DNA from: Candidatus Cloacimonadota bacterium
Lineage (GTDB): Bacteria > Cloacimonadota > Cloacimonadia > Cloacimonadales > TCS61
Length of the DNA stretch: 5,650 nt
Assembly (NCBI GenBank): GCA_011372345.1
Contig: DRTC01000396.1
Coordinates: 1-5,650, forward strand
Direction of reading: 5' to 3'
Positions within the stretch are counted from its first letter, which is position 1, and each line of letters begins with the position of its first letter. Made by a program: the position numbers and the translations under genes. This document shows positions 1 to 5,625 of this stretch, one piece after another. The notes under the pieces are model-generated. The model saw only the letters and a program-made list of their open reading frames with translations. It was not told the origin of the DNA and did no database searches.

Positions 1-123
1 AATTCCTATACTTATCAGCCGCCCGCAGGTAGAAGAGTTTACCGTGTGCGTGCTGAAAATGAATACGGTTATGGAGACTGGAGTGAGGAAGTGGAATATA
101 CGGTGGAGGAAGTGCCGGCGTAG
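1..123 (+). CDS. C-terminal end of a fibronectin type III domain protein (partial)
   Basis: The frame starting at base 1 is open from the window edge to a TAG stop at 121-123, giving 40 residues; the start lies outside the window. The residues YRVRAENEYGYGDWS (about 14-28 of the visible part) match the F and G strands of a fibronectin type III domain: the Y-x-V-x-A core, the N-x-Y-G turn and a conserved Trp-Ser near the end. A last strand (VEYTV) and a short acidic tail follow. Such domains are usually spacers or binding modules in secreted or surface proteins, so an extracellular role is likely, but the catalytic or main part is not visible. There is no obvious sorting domain or membrane anchor after it. 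The gene converges on the three minus-strand genes. The domain call is fairly firm and the product function is unknown. Confidence 0.75.
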   Translation, partial: NSYTYQPPAGRRVYRVRAENEYGYGDWSEEVEYTVEEVPA

Positions 124-136
124 TCTTCACCCCTGC

Positions 137-211
137 TCTCTCCTAACCCCTTTGTGTTTCCCCTTAAAATAAGGGGAAATTCAGAGGACTTTTTGATGAT
201 TAATGGAGAGA
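137..211. repeat. Nested palindromic element
   Basis: TCTCTCC (137-143) pairs with GGAGAGA (205-211), enclosing the perfect 10-bp hairpin at 157-179. The two nested inverted repeats make one 75-bp foldback with asymmetric internal loops. There is no open reading frame. It looks like a short non-coding palindromic repeat of the kind scattered between genes. No second copy was found in this window, so its repeat status is inferred from its form and from the related elements next to it. Confidence 0.45.
157..179 (+). terminator. Perfect 10-bp hairpin, possible terminator of the FN3 gene
   Basis: TTTCCCCTTA (157-166) and TAAGGGGAAA (170-179) are perfect reverse complements around an AAA loop, 34 bp after the FN3 stop codon. 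Only two T residues follow directly, with a short T5 run about 10 bp further on, so it is not a textbook intrinsic terminator. It may act as a terminator or a transcript-end stabiliser, or it may simply be the core of the larger palindromic repeat 137-211. Confidence 0.45.
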
Positions 212-216
212 AAGAA

Positions 217-281
217 AATCCCCTCTTGAGAGGGGTGCGGCTTTAGCCGTGAGGTGTGTTTTTTTTCGTATTGGATATTCC
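217..281 (+). repeat. Two-hairpin repeat element, copy A
   Basis: Hairpin 1 has arms CCCCTCT (220-226) and AGAGGGG (229-235) around TG. Hairpin 2 follows after one T: GCGGC (237-241), loop TTTA (242-245), GCCGT (246-250), with the outermost pair a G-T wobble. A conserved tail GAGGTGTGTTTT (251-262) extends here into a run of eight T (259-266), and ATTGGATATTCC stands at 270-281. Copy B at 3730-3799 has the same order of parts with compensating stem changes. The T run after hairpin 2 could help end + strand transcription coming from the FN3 gene. No protein is encoded. Confidence 0.75.
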
Positions 282-299
282 CACACCTGAAGGAATGGG
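280..299. repeat. Imperfect hairpin
   Basis: CCCA (280-283) and CCT (286-288) pair with AGG (291-293) and TGGG (296-299), with a CA/AA internal mismatch and a two-base turn. It follows copy A directly and may be a decayed neighbour repeat. A related weak inverted repeat lies near 332-347. Neither has a T run that would make it a clear terminator. Confidence 0.3.
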
Positions 300-358
300 C
301 TATTGATTGGGAAATGATCCTTTAATAGTCTCGCCCTTCAGAGCGGGGAATAAATCAG

Positions 359-385
359 CCCAGTAGATCTGGGATTTTGATCCCA
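359..385. repeat. Two overlapping, mutually exclusive hairpins
   Basis: CCCAG (359-363) can pair with CTGGG (369-373), and TGGGAT (370-375) can pair with ATCCCA (380-385) around TTTG. The two stems share TGGG, so only one can form at a time. An A run follows on the + strand, so on either strand the U run would sit on the wrong side for an intrinsic terminator. The role is unknown; it is probably another degenerate spacer repeat. Confidence 0.35.
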
Positions 386-478
386 AAAAAATTGAATTAA
401 TCAACAGCCTTATAAATAAAATGCAAGAATTTTGTTTGTATAGTTTTTTCTTTATACTTTTTATTATCCATCAAACTA
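386..478. other. AT-rich spacer without recognisable features
   Basis: This is the 3' flank of the MutL-like gene. It is very AT-rich, with only a weak GTATA/TATAC inverted repeat (438-442 and 453-457) that lacks a G+C stem and a proper U tract on the minus strand. I see no gene, RNA or convincing terminator here. Confidence 0.5.
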
Positions 479-3400
479 TTAATTCACAATGATCTCCGGT
501 CGTGTAACTCCTGCTCTGATTTGTGTATGACCATTGATATAAATGCTCTTTCCGTTATTGTTTTGGAAGAATTCGCGATAATATCTATCCATCTCAAAAT
601 CACCGAATCCTTCTGTCAGGATCAATGGAAATGGAATATTCTCGTTTCCGGTCAAGGCAACTCCGATCTCTTCTCCGGTAAAATCAATTAAATCTGCATT
701 ATCAATGGATGGAACAATAATTCCATTCACCTTCAATTTCGTAGCTTTTTTCAGGAAATCGATGTTTATTTTTTTGGGAAGAACCACGATATCTCCAATC
801 TTACATTTTTGAATCTCTTCCATATTATCAATGAAATGAAGTTTCCCGTTGGCTTCCGAACCGAAACCGATAATTCCACTCAATTTATAACCTTCATAGG
901 AAATTGACGCACTTTTTCCCGCTGTTATTTCTGAAACTTTTCCGCTGATTCCGGCAAACTTCTGATACGGATCTTTGTCATATTGGATCGTTACTTTTCC
1001 GGTTGTGGTGTTGATCTCTTTGATCGTTCCGGTGGTGGGAGCAGAAGCGATCAGCGGATAAGTCAAACCGGTTGCATCGATAATTTTGGAAGCGAGCAGG
1101 TCTCCTGCATAAACAAAATCGTTCAATTCTTTTTTCATATATCTTTTAATAAGTTTGGGAGGAATATTCAGTTTTTTAGCAACATTCACGATTTTCGGTT
1201 TAGTAGAGTAATCCTGGATTTCACGCAACACGATCGTACCGGAATCATAATTGATCTTTTCGGCTTTCCCGCGAATTGGAGATTCAAAAAAATAATGCTG
1301 GAAAGTAAGTTCATCGATCAAACTGCGGTCTCCGATCTCGGCAATCCTTGTTCCGATCTTCACTACTTGCCCCTCCTTTATTAATAAAGATTTCTTGATA
1401 TTTTCCTCATTCAAATGAAGATAGGTTTTATCAAACAAAGAAATCACATAAATTTTGGGAGGATCGTAGAGATTTTCTCCAATCACAGTCTCAGATGTAA
1501 CTTCCTGACCTTCCGAAACCAGAATATTTCCGGCATAAGGAAGTTCGACTTTATGAACGAACGAGCCTTGTTCGATCTTTTTCTCTGCCATAAAATCCTG
1601 AAAGGAACTTTCAATCTCCTGCTGCTTTTTCTCAAAATCATACAAATTCAATGTCTGGTTCAATCTTTCAACATCAGTTTTTTCGCAGGTATCGATGAGT
1701 ATGGGAAGTGAGGTTTTCAAAGTAAAATGCTCATCTTCTCCATTTAAGTAGAATCCTTTCTCCATCCTGATTTCCAGTGTTTCTTCAGCGTCAGATTCCC
1801 AATAAAGCAGTTCATTAACTTTGATCTTATGCGTTTCATTTTGGTTGGAAATTTCCATTACCTGATGTCCTTCTTTGAATTTTTTTCCCATAACTTTGAT
1901 GTAAATTCCCAACTTTTCAAAGCAGTCGTTCTCCAACAATTGGGAAGCGAGTTTTTCATTTACTTCACTCAGTTTTCCCAGATGCGGAGTGATGAAATCT
2001 TTGTCACGCCAGATCTCGGTAATTCCCTGCGGTTGGAATCCGTCGATGATCATCGCAAATGCCTGATTTTTGTTTTGGGTGTGTGAAATAACACCGCCTG
2101 CTCCGATCATGATATTTATGTCGAAAATGTGGAAACTGTGCTTTTCCTTCTCCTTCTCGAAATAGAACATTTCCATTATTTTTTCCAGGTCACGATATTT
2201 GACTTTCTCCAGAAATCCCACATTTGCTGTGTTAAAATTCATCTTCAAATGCTGCTTTTTGGACATTCCGATCGCTTCCCTGGCAATTGCCTGCTCGATC
2301 GCGATCTGAAAATCGTCAGTCGGATTAAAAGTCGGATAAAGCATTTTGTTGGAGATGTAATTGCGGATGTAATTGTCATCCAGATTTTCCGGCAGCCACT
2401 TTCTGATATTCTCAAATTCTGCATCTTTCAGCACATTGGAAATGCTGTAGGAAAGTCCGTAATTAGCACTCACCGTGCGGAAATATTCACCTTGAATATT
2501 GGAAAAAACATCAGTCGTTGCACCGCCAATATCGACAGACATCACATTTTCTTCCAAGTTTTGACTGATCAGCTGCAGAGAACGAATTACGCCCAGAGGA
2601 GTAGGAATGATGTTGTCGGAAACTTTCTTTTTCAGTTCGGAATAACCGGGAGCCTGCTCCATTACATTATCCATAAAAAGTTTATGAATTTTCTCTCGTG
2701 CCGGGATCAAATTCTCGGTTTTCATTGTCGGACGAATATTGGGAGCGAGATAGAGTTCAAACCTGTCTTTGAATAGACTTGAAATGAACGGTTGGGCCGC
2801 GATATTTCCAGCAAAAACAAGCGGAATTTTATTTTTCTCACCGAATTTTGGTGATGGATCTGCCAGCTGTAGAATTTCTCCTAATCTGAGAAGCGAGGAA
2901 ACAGCTCCACCATCGATTCCTCCGCACATCAAAATAATATCCGGATGAAGGATGTTCATTTCCTGCATCTGTTCGAGGGATGTCCGTTTATCATCGATGG
3001 CAAAAGTATCGAGGATAACTCCTCCGGCTCCGTAAGCAGTTCTTTCACCGCTGCTCGCAGAATCGAACAAGGTCAATCCGATCACCAGAATCTGCAATCC
3101 TCCGCCGGCACTGCTGGTCGTCAAATAGAGAACATTTTCACTAAATTCAAAATTGGAACTTCCTGCTTTTGAATTCAGGATTTTCAGATTCGATTTTTCT
3201 TCTAATTTTTTAATGGCATTAAAAACTCCGAGATTCACATTCTCCTGTGGTTTTTCTACGGTTGTCGGGGAATTATAGATTTCGATTATCTTGAATCCTG
3301 AACTTTCCTTTTTTAATAGAACTGCCTTCGTGGTTGTGCTACCGACATCGGTGATGACGATCAATTCTTTATCTTGCATTAATTCCTCCCTTTTCACCCA

Positions 3401-3634
3401 GAATGGTATTTTGGAAACATTTTCTTCAGCCATTTTTTCTGCTTCCTCTTCGGAAACCGACATCTGTTCCATCAGGAATTTCTTCGTATCACCGATAATA
3501 TTGGAATATGTTTTCCTGAAACCGAGTTCGTCGGTGCAGTCTTTACAGAACGGATTTCCGAAAATTTCTCCGGCAAAATCTTCTTTGCTTTTTAAGACTT
3601 TGCCGCAACTTTGACAGATATAAACTTTGTTCAT
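479..3634 (-). CDS. MutL/GlmL-family ASKHA ATPase with N-terminal zinc ribbon and long C-terminal barrel extension
   Basis: This is a protein of 1051 residues, over twice the roughly 460 of ordinary GlmL/MutL proteins. Residues 7-33 form a Cys4 zinc ribbon (C7-x2-C10, C30-x2-C33). A helical segment (about 55-84) follows and resembles the tail of the 'putative zinc ribbon' (Zn_ribbon_2) family. Residues about 90-575 are the MutL (PF13941-type) ATPase. Phosphate-1 is D96-V-G-S-T-T-T-K103, phosphate-2 is D368-I-G-G-A-T-T-D375, and the adenosine motif is I510-G-A-G-G-V515, so all nucleotide-binding motifs look intact. After a charged, probably helical linker (about 640-690) come three barrel-like glycine-rich segments (near 698, 755-790 and 860-925). 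A conserved C-terminal domain carries TEGFG (1007-1011) and ends INGHTQIRAGVTRPEIIVN. Family members are thought to reactivate or chaperone B12-dependent mutases such as glutamate mutase or ornithine/lysine aminomutase; that role is inferred here because no mutase is nearby. It is presumably cytosolic. The ATG at 3634 is chosen because GGAGG stands 5 bases before it; a TTG at 3646 would place that site inside the gene. Confidence 0.85.
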   Translation of the reverse strand: MNKVYICQSCGKVLKSKEDFAGEIFGNPFCKDCTDELGFRKTYSNIIGDTKKFLMEQMSVSEEEAEKMAEENVSKIPFWVKREELMQDKELIVITDVGSTTTKAVLLKKESSGFKIIEIYNSPTTVEKPQENVNLGVFNAIKKLEEKSNLKILNSKAGSSNFEFSENVLYLTTSSAGGGLQILVIGLTLFDSASSGERTAYGAGGVILDTFAIDDKRTSLEQMQEMNILHPDIILMCGGIDGGAVSSLLRLGEILQLADPSPKFGEKNKIPLVFAGNIAAQPFISSLFKDRFELYLAPNIRPTMKTENLIPAREKIHKLFMDNVMEQAPGYSELKKKVSDNIIPTPLGVIRSLQLISQNLEENVMSVDIGGATTDVFSNIQGEYFRTVSANYGLSYSISNVLKDAEFENIRKWLPENLDDNYIRNYISNKMLYPTFNPTDDFQIAIEQAIAREAIGMSKKQHLKMNFNTANVGFLEKVKYRDLEKIMEMFYFEKEKEKHSFHIFDINIMIGAGGVISHTQNKNQAFAMIIDGFQPQGITEIWRDKDFITPHLGKLSEVNEKLASQLLENDCFEKLGIYIKVMGKKFKEGHQVMEISNQNETHKIKVNELLYWESDAEETLEIRMEKGFYLNGEDEHFTLKTSLPILIDTCEKTDVERLNQTLNLYDFEKKQQEIESSFQDFMAEKKIEQGSFVHKVELPYAGNILVSEGQEVTSETVIGENLYDPPKIYVISLFDKTYLHLNEENIKKSLLIKEGQVVKIGTRIAEIGDRSLIDELTFQHYFFESPIRGKAEKINYDSGTIVLREIQDYSTKPKIVNVAKKLNIPPKLIKRYMKKELNDFVYAGDLLASKIIDATGLTYPLIASAPTTGTIKEINTTTGKVTIQYDKDPYQKFAGISGKVSEITAGKSASISYEGYKLSGIIGFGSEANGKLHFIDNMEEIQKCKIGDIVVLPKKINIDFLKKATKLKVNGIIVPSIDNADLIDFTGEEIGVALTGNENIPFPLILTEGFGDFEMDRYYREFFQNNNGKSIYINGHTQIRAGVTRPEIIVN

Positions 3635-3639
3635 TTTTT

Positions 3640-3644
3640 CCTCC
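3640..3644 (-). promoter_or_regulatory. Ribosome binding site deciding the start of the MutL-like gene
   Basis: On the minus strand GGAGG (3644-3640) is followed by AAAAA and ATG (3634-3632). The in-frame TTG at 3646-3644 overlaps this site and has no Shine-Dalgarno sequence of its own at a useful distance, so the protein begins MNKVYICQSCGK. Confidence 0.85.
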
Positions 3645-3657
3645 AAATTTATTTAGC

Positions 3658-3675
3658 AACGAATCAGACTTCGTT
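3658..3675. repeat. Perfect 6-bp inverted repeat upstream of the MutL-like gene
   Basis: AACGAA (3658-3663) and TTCGTT (3670-3675) are perfect reverse complements around six bases (TCAGAC on the + strand). It lies in the 5' leader of the MutL-like gene, 14 bp before its ribosome binding site. It could be a leader hairpin, an operator or a repeat fragment; nothing in the sequence decides between these. Confidence 0.4.
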
Positions 3676-3729
3676 CCACTCCGCCGTGACAAGCAAAACA
3701 ACAAAAGAAAACCACAGAACGAACGGAAC

Positions 3730-3799
3730 AAATCTCCTCTTGAGAGGAGTCCCCGATTTATCGGGGGAGGTGTGTTTTCCCTTCTTCATTGGAAATTCC
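3730..3799 (+). repeat. Two-hairpin repeat element, copy B
   Basis: This is the second copy of the element at 217-281, in the same orientation. Hairpin 1 has arms CTCCTCT (3734-3740) and AGAGGAG (3743-3749) around TG. After one T, hairpin 2 is CCCCGA (3751-3756), loop TTTA (3757-3760), TCGGGG (3761-3766). The tail GAGGTGTGTTTT (3767-3778) is identical to copy A, and ATTGGAAATTCC (3788-3799) differs from copy A by one base. Compared with copy A, one stem-1 pair changes from C-G to T-A and stem 2 is almost entirely different while still pairing. It sits in the 245-bp gap between the DUF362 gene and the MutL-like gene. It may attenuate or end the minus-strand transcript coming from the DUF362 gene. 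The rest of the gap (3647-3879) holds no gene. Confidence 0.75.
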
Positions 3800-3879
3800 T
3801 TGTCGGATACTTGTAAGGCTTTGGCTTATTGAATATTCAGATTAAATTCCTTTCCGGTGCATTTGGTGTTTTTCAGTGT

Positions 3880-4944
3880 TTAATATATTTCTATCAACTC
3901 ATACTCCTTATTTCCCAATCCGATTTCATAAGCATAATTGATATGATTTCTACCGCTTACGGAATTTTGTTCTTTAAAGGTATCTTCGCAATCATGGTTT
4001 TTGTCTATCAAATCGTAACTGGCTGCATCGATAGCAACGATATCCGTTGAAGCAAGAATTCCAATATCATCCATAAAAGGTTTGGGAGCCCAGCTATCGC
4101 AATCACAGGATTTGGAAATGTTTGCCAGCACATTGATATAAATGATATTTTTTTTGTAGTCGGTAATCCCTTTAGCATATTCCGCGATCCTTTCCTGGAA
4201 AACATCGATATTTGTGCTTCCCCAGGGAACATTGAAGGCTCGAGTCGGACAAGCTCCGATGCACTTTCCGCAGCCGATACATTTATCAACATCGATGACC
4301 AGCGGGTCGATGGAAATAGCATTACCCGGACATTCAGGAACACATTTTCCGCAGGAAATACACGAATTCGGATTGTATTTCGGGATCGAGGAAGCATGCA
4401 TTCCCATTTTGCCTGCAATGGAAGCAAGTCCCATGGAAACATTTTTGATCGCTCCACCGATTCCTGCCATAATGTGACCTTTGGCATGCGTGAATACGAT
4501 CAGAGTCTCATAGTTGTCGAGATGACTTCCTACTCTTATTTTTTTGAAATGTTTGAAATCAACCGGAATTTCAATTTCACCTTCATCATTCAAAATATCA
4601 ATTGGTGCGAAATCAAATCCATGCCTTCTTGCCAATTCAATGTGGCTTTCCGTATATCTCCGTTTGCTGACATAAAGAACATTGGTTTCCACAAGCGTAG
4701 CATCAAGTTCTTTGGTTAATTTCTTGATTAGATCCGGAGATAAAAAGTTTTTATTTCCTTCCTCTCCGAAATGTAATTTGATCGCTACTTTTCCCTCCAC
4801 TTTATTCTGGAATTGCTGGAAAACTTTCATTACTCCATCTGCGGAAATATCTTTCGTAAAATACACTTTTGACCTCGCTTCTTCTTTTTTTCCCGAACCG
4901 AATAAAAATGGGATCAGAAAAAATAAGATTATGATCTTTCTCAT
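3880..4944 (-). CDS. DUF362 domain protein with two [4Fe-4S] ferredoxin motifs and an export-like N-terminus
   Basis: The 354-residue protein starts at an ATG at 4944 with AGGAG five bases upstream. Residues 1-16 are a hydrophobic segment (MRKIIILFFLIPFLFG) that resembles a Sec signal. The usual lipobox Cys is replaced by Ser17, followed by GKKEE as in many lipoproteins. The DUF362 fold starts near residue 26 (KVYFTKDIS) and includes VAIKLHFGEEGN (about 54-65) and the conserved THAKGHIMAGIGGAIKN (about 152-168). A ferredoxin insert has C195-x2-C198-x2-C201-x3-C205-P and C222-x2-C225-x2-C228-x3-C232-P, which should bind two [4Fe-4S] clusters. C280-D-C282 and the segment DIGILASTDIVAIDAASYDLI complete the family pattern. 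An electron-transfer or redox role is likely, but the substrate of DUF362 proteins is not established. The gene lies 72 bp behind the TetR gene on the same strand and is probably transcribed with it. Confidence 0.88.
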   Translation of the reverse strand: MRKIIILFFLIPFLFGSGKKEEARSKVYFTKDISADGVMKVFQQFQNKVEGKVAIKLHFGEEGNKNFLSPDLIKKLTKELDATLVETNVLYVSKRRYTESHIELARRHGFDFAPIDILNDEGEIEIPVDFKHFKKIRVGSHLDNYETLIVFTHAKGHIMAGIGGAIKNVSMGLASIAGKMGMHASSIPKYNPNSCISCGKCVPECPGNAISIDPLVIDVDKCIGCGKCIGACPTRAFNVPWGSTNIDVFQERIAEYAKGITDYKKNIIYINVLANISKSCDCDSWAPKPFMDDIGILASTDIVAIDAASYDLIDKNHDCEDTFKEQNSVSGRNHINYAYEIGLGNKEYELIEIY

Positions 4945-4989
4945 GAGAACTCCTGTATCTCCATTGTCTCGATGGTTTTTAATCCCTAA

Positions 4990-5020
4990 TTCAACTAATT
5001 AAACAAGTTCAACCAATTAA
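4990..5020. repeat. Short degenerate direct repeat between TetR and DUF362 genes
   Basis: TTCAACTAATTAA (4990-5002) and TTCAACCAATTAA (5008-5020) are direct repeats with 12 of 13 bases equal and an 18-bp period. A TTCAA/GTTGAA-type unit recurs imperfectly through the gap. The right copy contains the TetR stop codon (5017-5019). It could be a simple-sequence spacer or tandem protein-binding sites. No clear -35/-10 promoter for the DUF362 gene was seen in the 72-bp gap. Confidence 0.5.
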
Positions 5021-5616
5021 CTCTCCCATCGGGACGATGGGGCTACAAAATCCATAAAAGTCGAAATTATGGATTCCTTGAATTTTTCGATCACACTGCC
5101 TTCTTTAACGAAAATCGGTTTCAAACTCAAATAATAATTGATCGTTCCAAACAGGAAAGTAAGAGCCGGAATGATTTCAATTCTCTTGAATTTATTAATT
5201 TTGACACCATCAGCAATTGCTTTCCGGAAATGACTGCGAATGATCGATTCCCGAAATAAAATCTTCCTTCTCAACTCATCTGAATAAAATGGTAATTCTC
5301 TCGCTAAAGTTGCGAAAAGATCTTCCTGTTCCTGAAGGAGATCGAGATATTTGGATAGTAGAAGTTCAAAATCATTCGATTCGTTGATTATTTGGAAAAT
5401 CTGTTTGCTGATTCTGTCCAGTTCCAGGTCGAGAATTTCGATGATAAGCGCATCTTTATTTCTGAAATGCAAGAATAATGTTCCGTGAGCGACTTTTGAT
5501 TTTTGAGCAATTTCGGAAGTTGTTGTTTTCAGAAAACCATTTTTCATAAAACATGATTTTGCTGTCTGCAGAATCATTTCCCGCGTTTTCTGTTTTTGTC
5601 TCTGTCTTTTATTCAT
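5017..5616 (-). CDS. TetR/AcrR-family transcriptional regulator
   Basis: The protein has 199 residues, the usual length for TetR-family dimeric repressors. It starts at an ATG at 5616 with GAGGA (5628-5624) seven bases upstream. After a basic N-terminal arm (residues 3-12, rich in Lys, Arg and Gln) comes the TetR DNA-binding domain: helix 1 (about 12-27, ending in NGF), then the helix-turn-helix at about 33-52 (TSEIAQKSKVAHGTLFLHF), then the hallmark FRNKDAL (51-57). Residues about 60-190 are an all-helical ligand-binding and dimer domain whose inducer cannot be read from sequence. It is first in a probable unit with the DUF362 gene and has a candidate operator overlapping its own leader, so it likely represses itself and possibly the downstream genes. 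The last nine residues (VAPSSRWES) come from a palindromic repeat at the 3' end and may not be ancestral. Confidence 0.93.
   Translation of the reverse strand: MNKRQRQKQKTREMILQTAKSCFMKNGFLKTTTSEIAQKSKVAHGTLFLHFRNKDALIIEILDLELDRISKQIFQIINESNDFELLLSKYLDLLQEQEDLFATLARELPFYSDELRRKILFRESIIRSHFRKAIADGVKINKFKRIEIIPALTFLFGTINYYLSLKPIFVKEGSVIEKFKESIISTFMDFVAPSSRWES
5025..5041. repeat. Palindromic repeat forming the 3' end of the TetR gene
   Basis: CCCATCG (5025-5031) and CGATGGG (5035-5041) are perfect reverse complements around GGA. The hairpin lies inside the TetR reading frame and encodes most of its C-terminal tail just before the TAA stop. It looks like the intergenic palindromes elsewhere in the window, but it has a different stem sequence. 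It may also slow or end transcription at the gene end, although no T run follows on the minus strand. Confidence 0.6.
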
Positions 5617-5625
5617 TTTATTATC

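Noticed and set aside
217..281. CRISPR-like or attachment-site reading of the palindromic repeats
   Set aside because: There are only two distant copies with no regular spacers, no cas genes, and no integrase or tRNA gene in the window.
438..457. GTATA/TATAC inverted repeat as a terminator of the MutL-like gene
   Set aside because: The stem is five AT-rich pairs with a long loop and no U tract on the minus strand.
2564..2575. TGACTGATCAG sequence resembling the TetR operator candidate
   Set aside because: It lies in the middle of the MutL-like coding region with only partial symmetry, far from any promoter. It is probably chance.
2129..2776. 215-codon open frame on the + strand inside the MutL-like gene
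   Set aside because: It lies fully antisense to an intact gene with clear family motifs, its product is Cys/His/Phe/Ile-rich with no recognisable domain, and no ribosome binding site stands out. It is a shadow frame.
3635..3646. TTG start at 3646 for the MutL-like protein (adding four residues)
   Set aside because: The GGAGG site at 3644-3640 would lie inside the gene, whereas it is ideally placed for the ATG at 3634.
3543..3731. Short minus-strand open frame across the start of the MutL-like gene
   Set aside because: It runs through repeat-like spacer sequence and the zinc-ribbon coding region in another frame, and its product is a low-complexity basic peptide.
3829..4050. 73-codon + strand open frame at the end of the DUF362 gene
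   Set aside because: It is mostly antisense to the DUF362 gene, and its hydrophobic look is explained by the complement of that coding sequence. No ribosome binding site was seen.
4008..4487. 159-codon minus-strand open frame overlapping the DUF362 gene
   Set aside because: The overlapping frame encodes the conserved ferredoxin Cys clusters and DUF362 motifs. This one is a shifted shadow without domain features.
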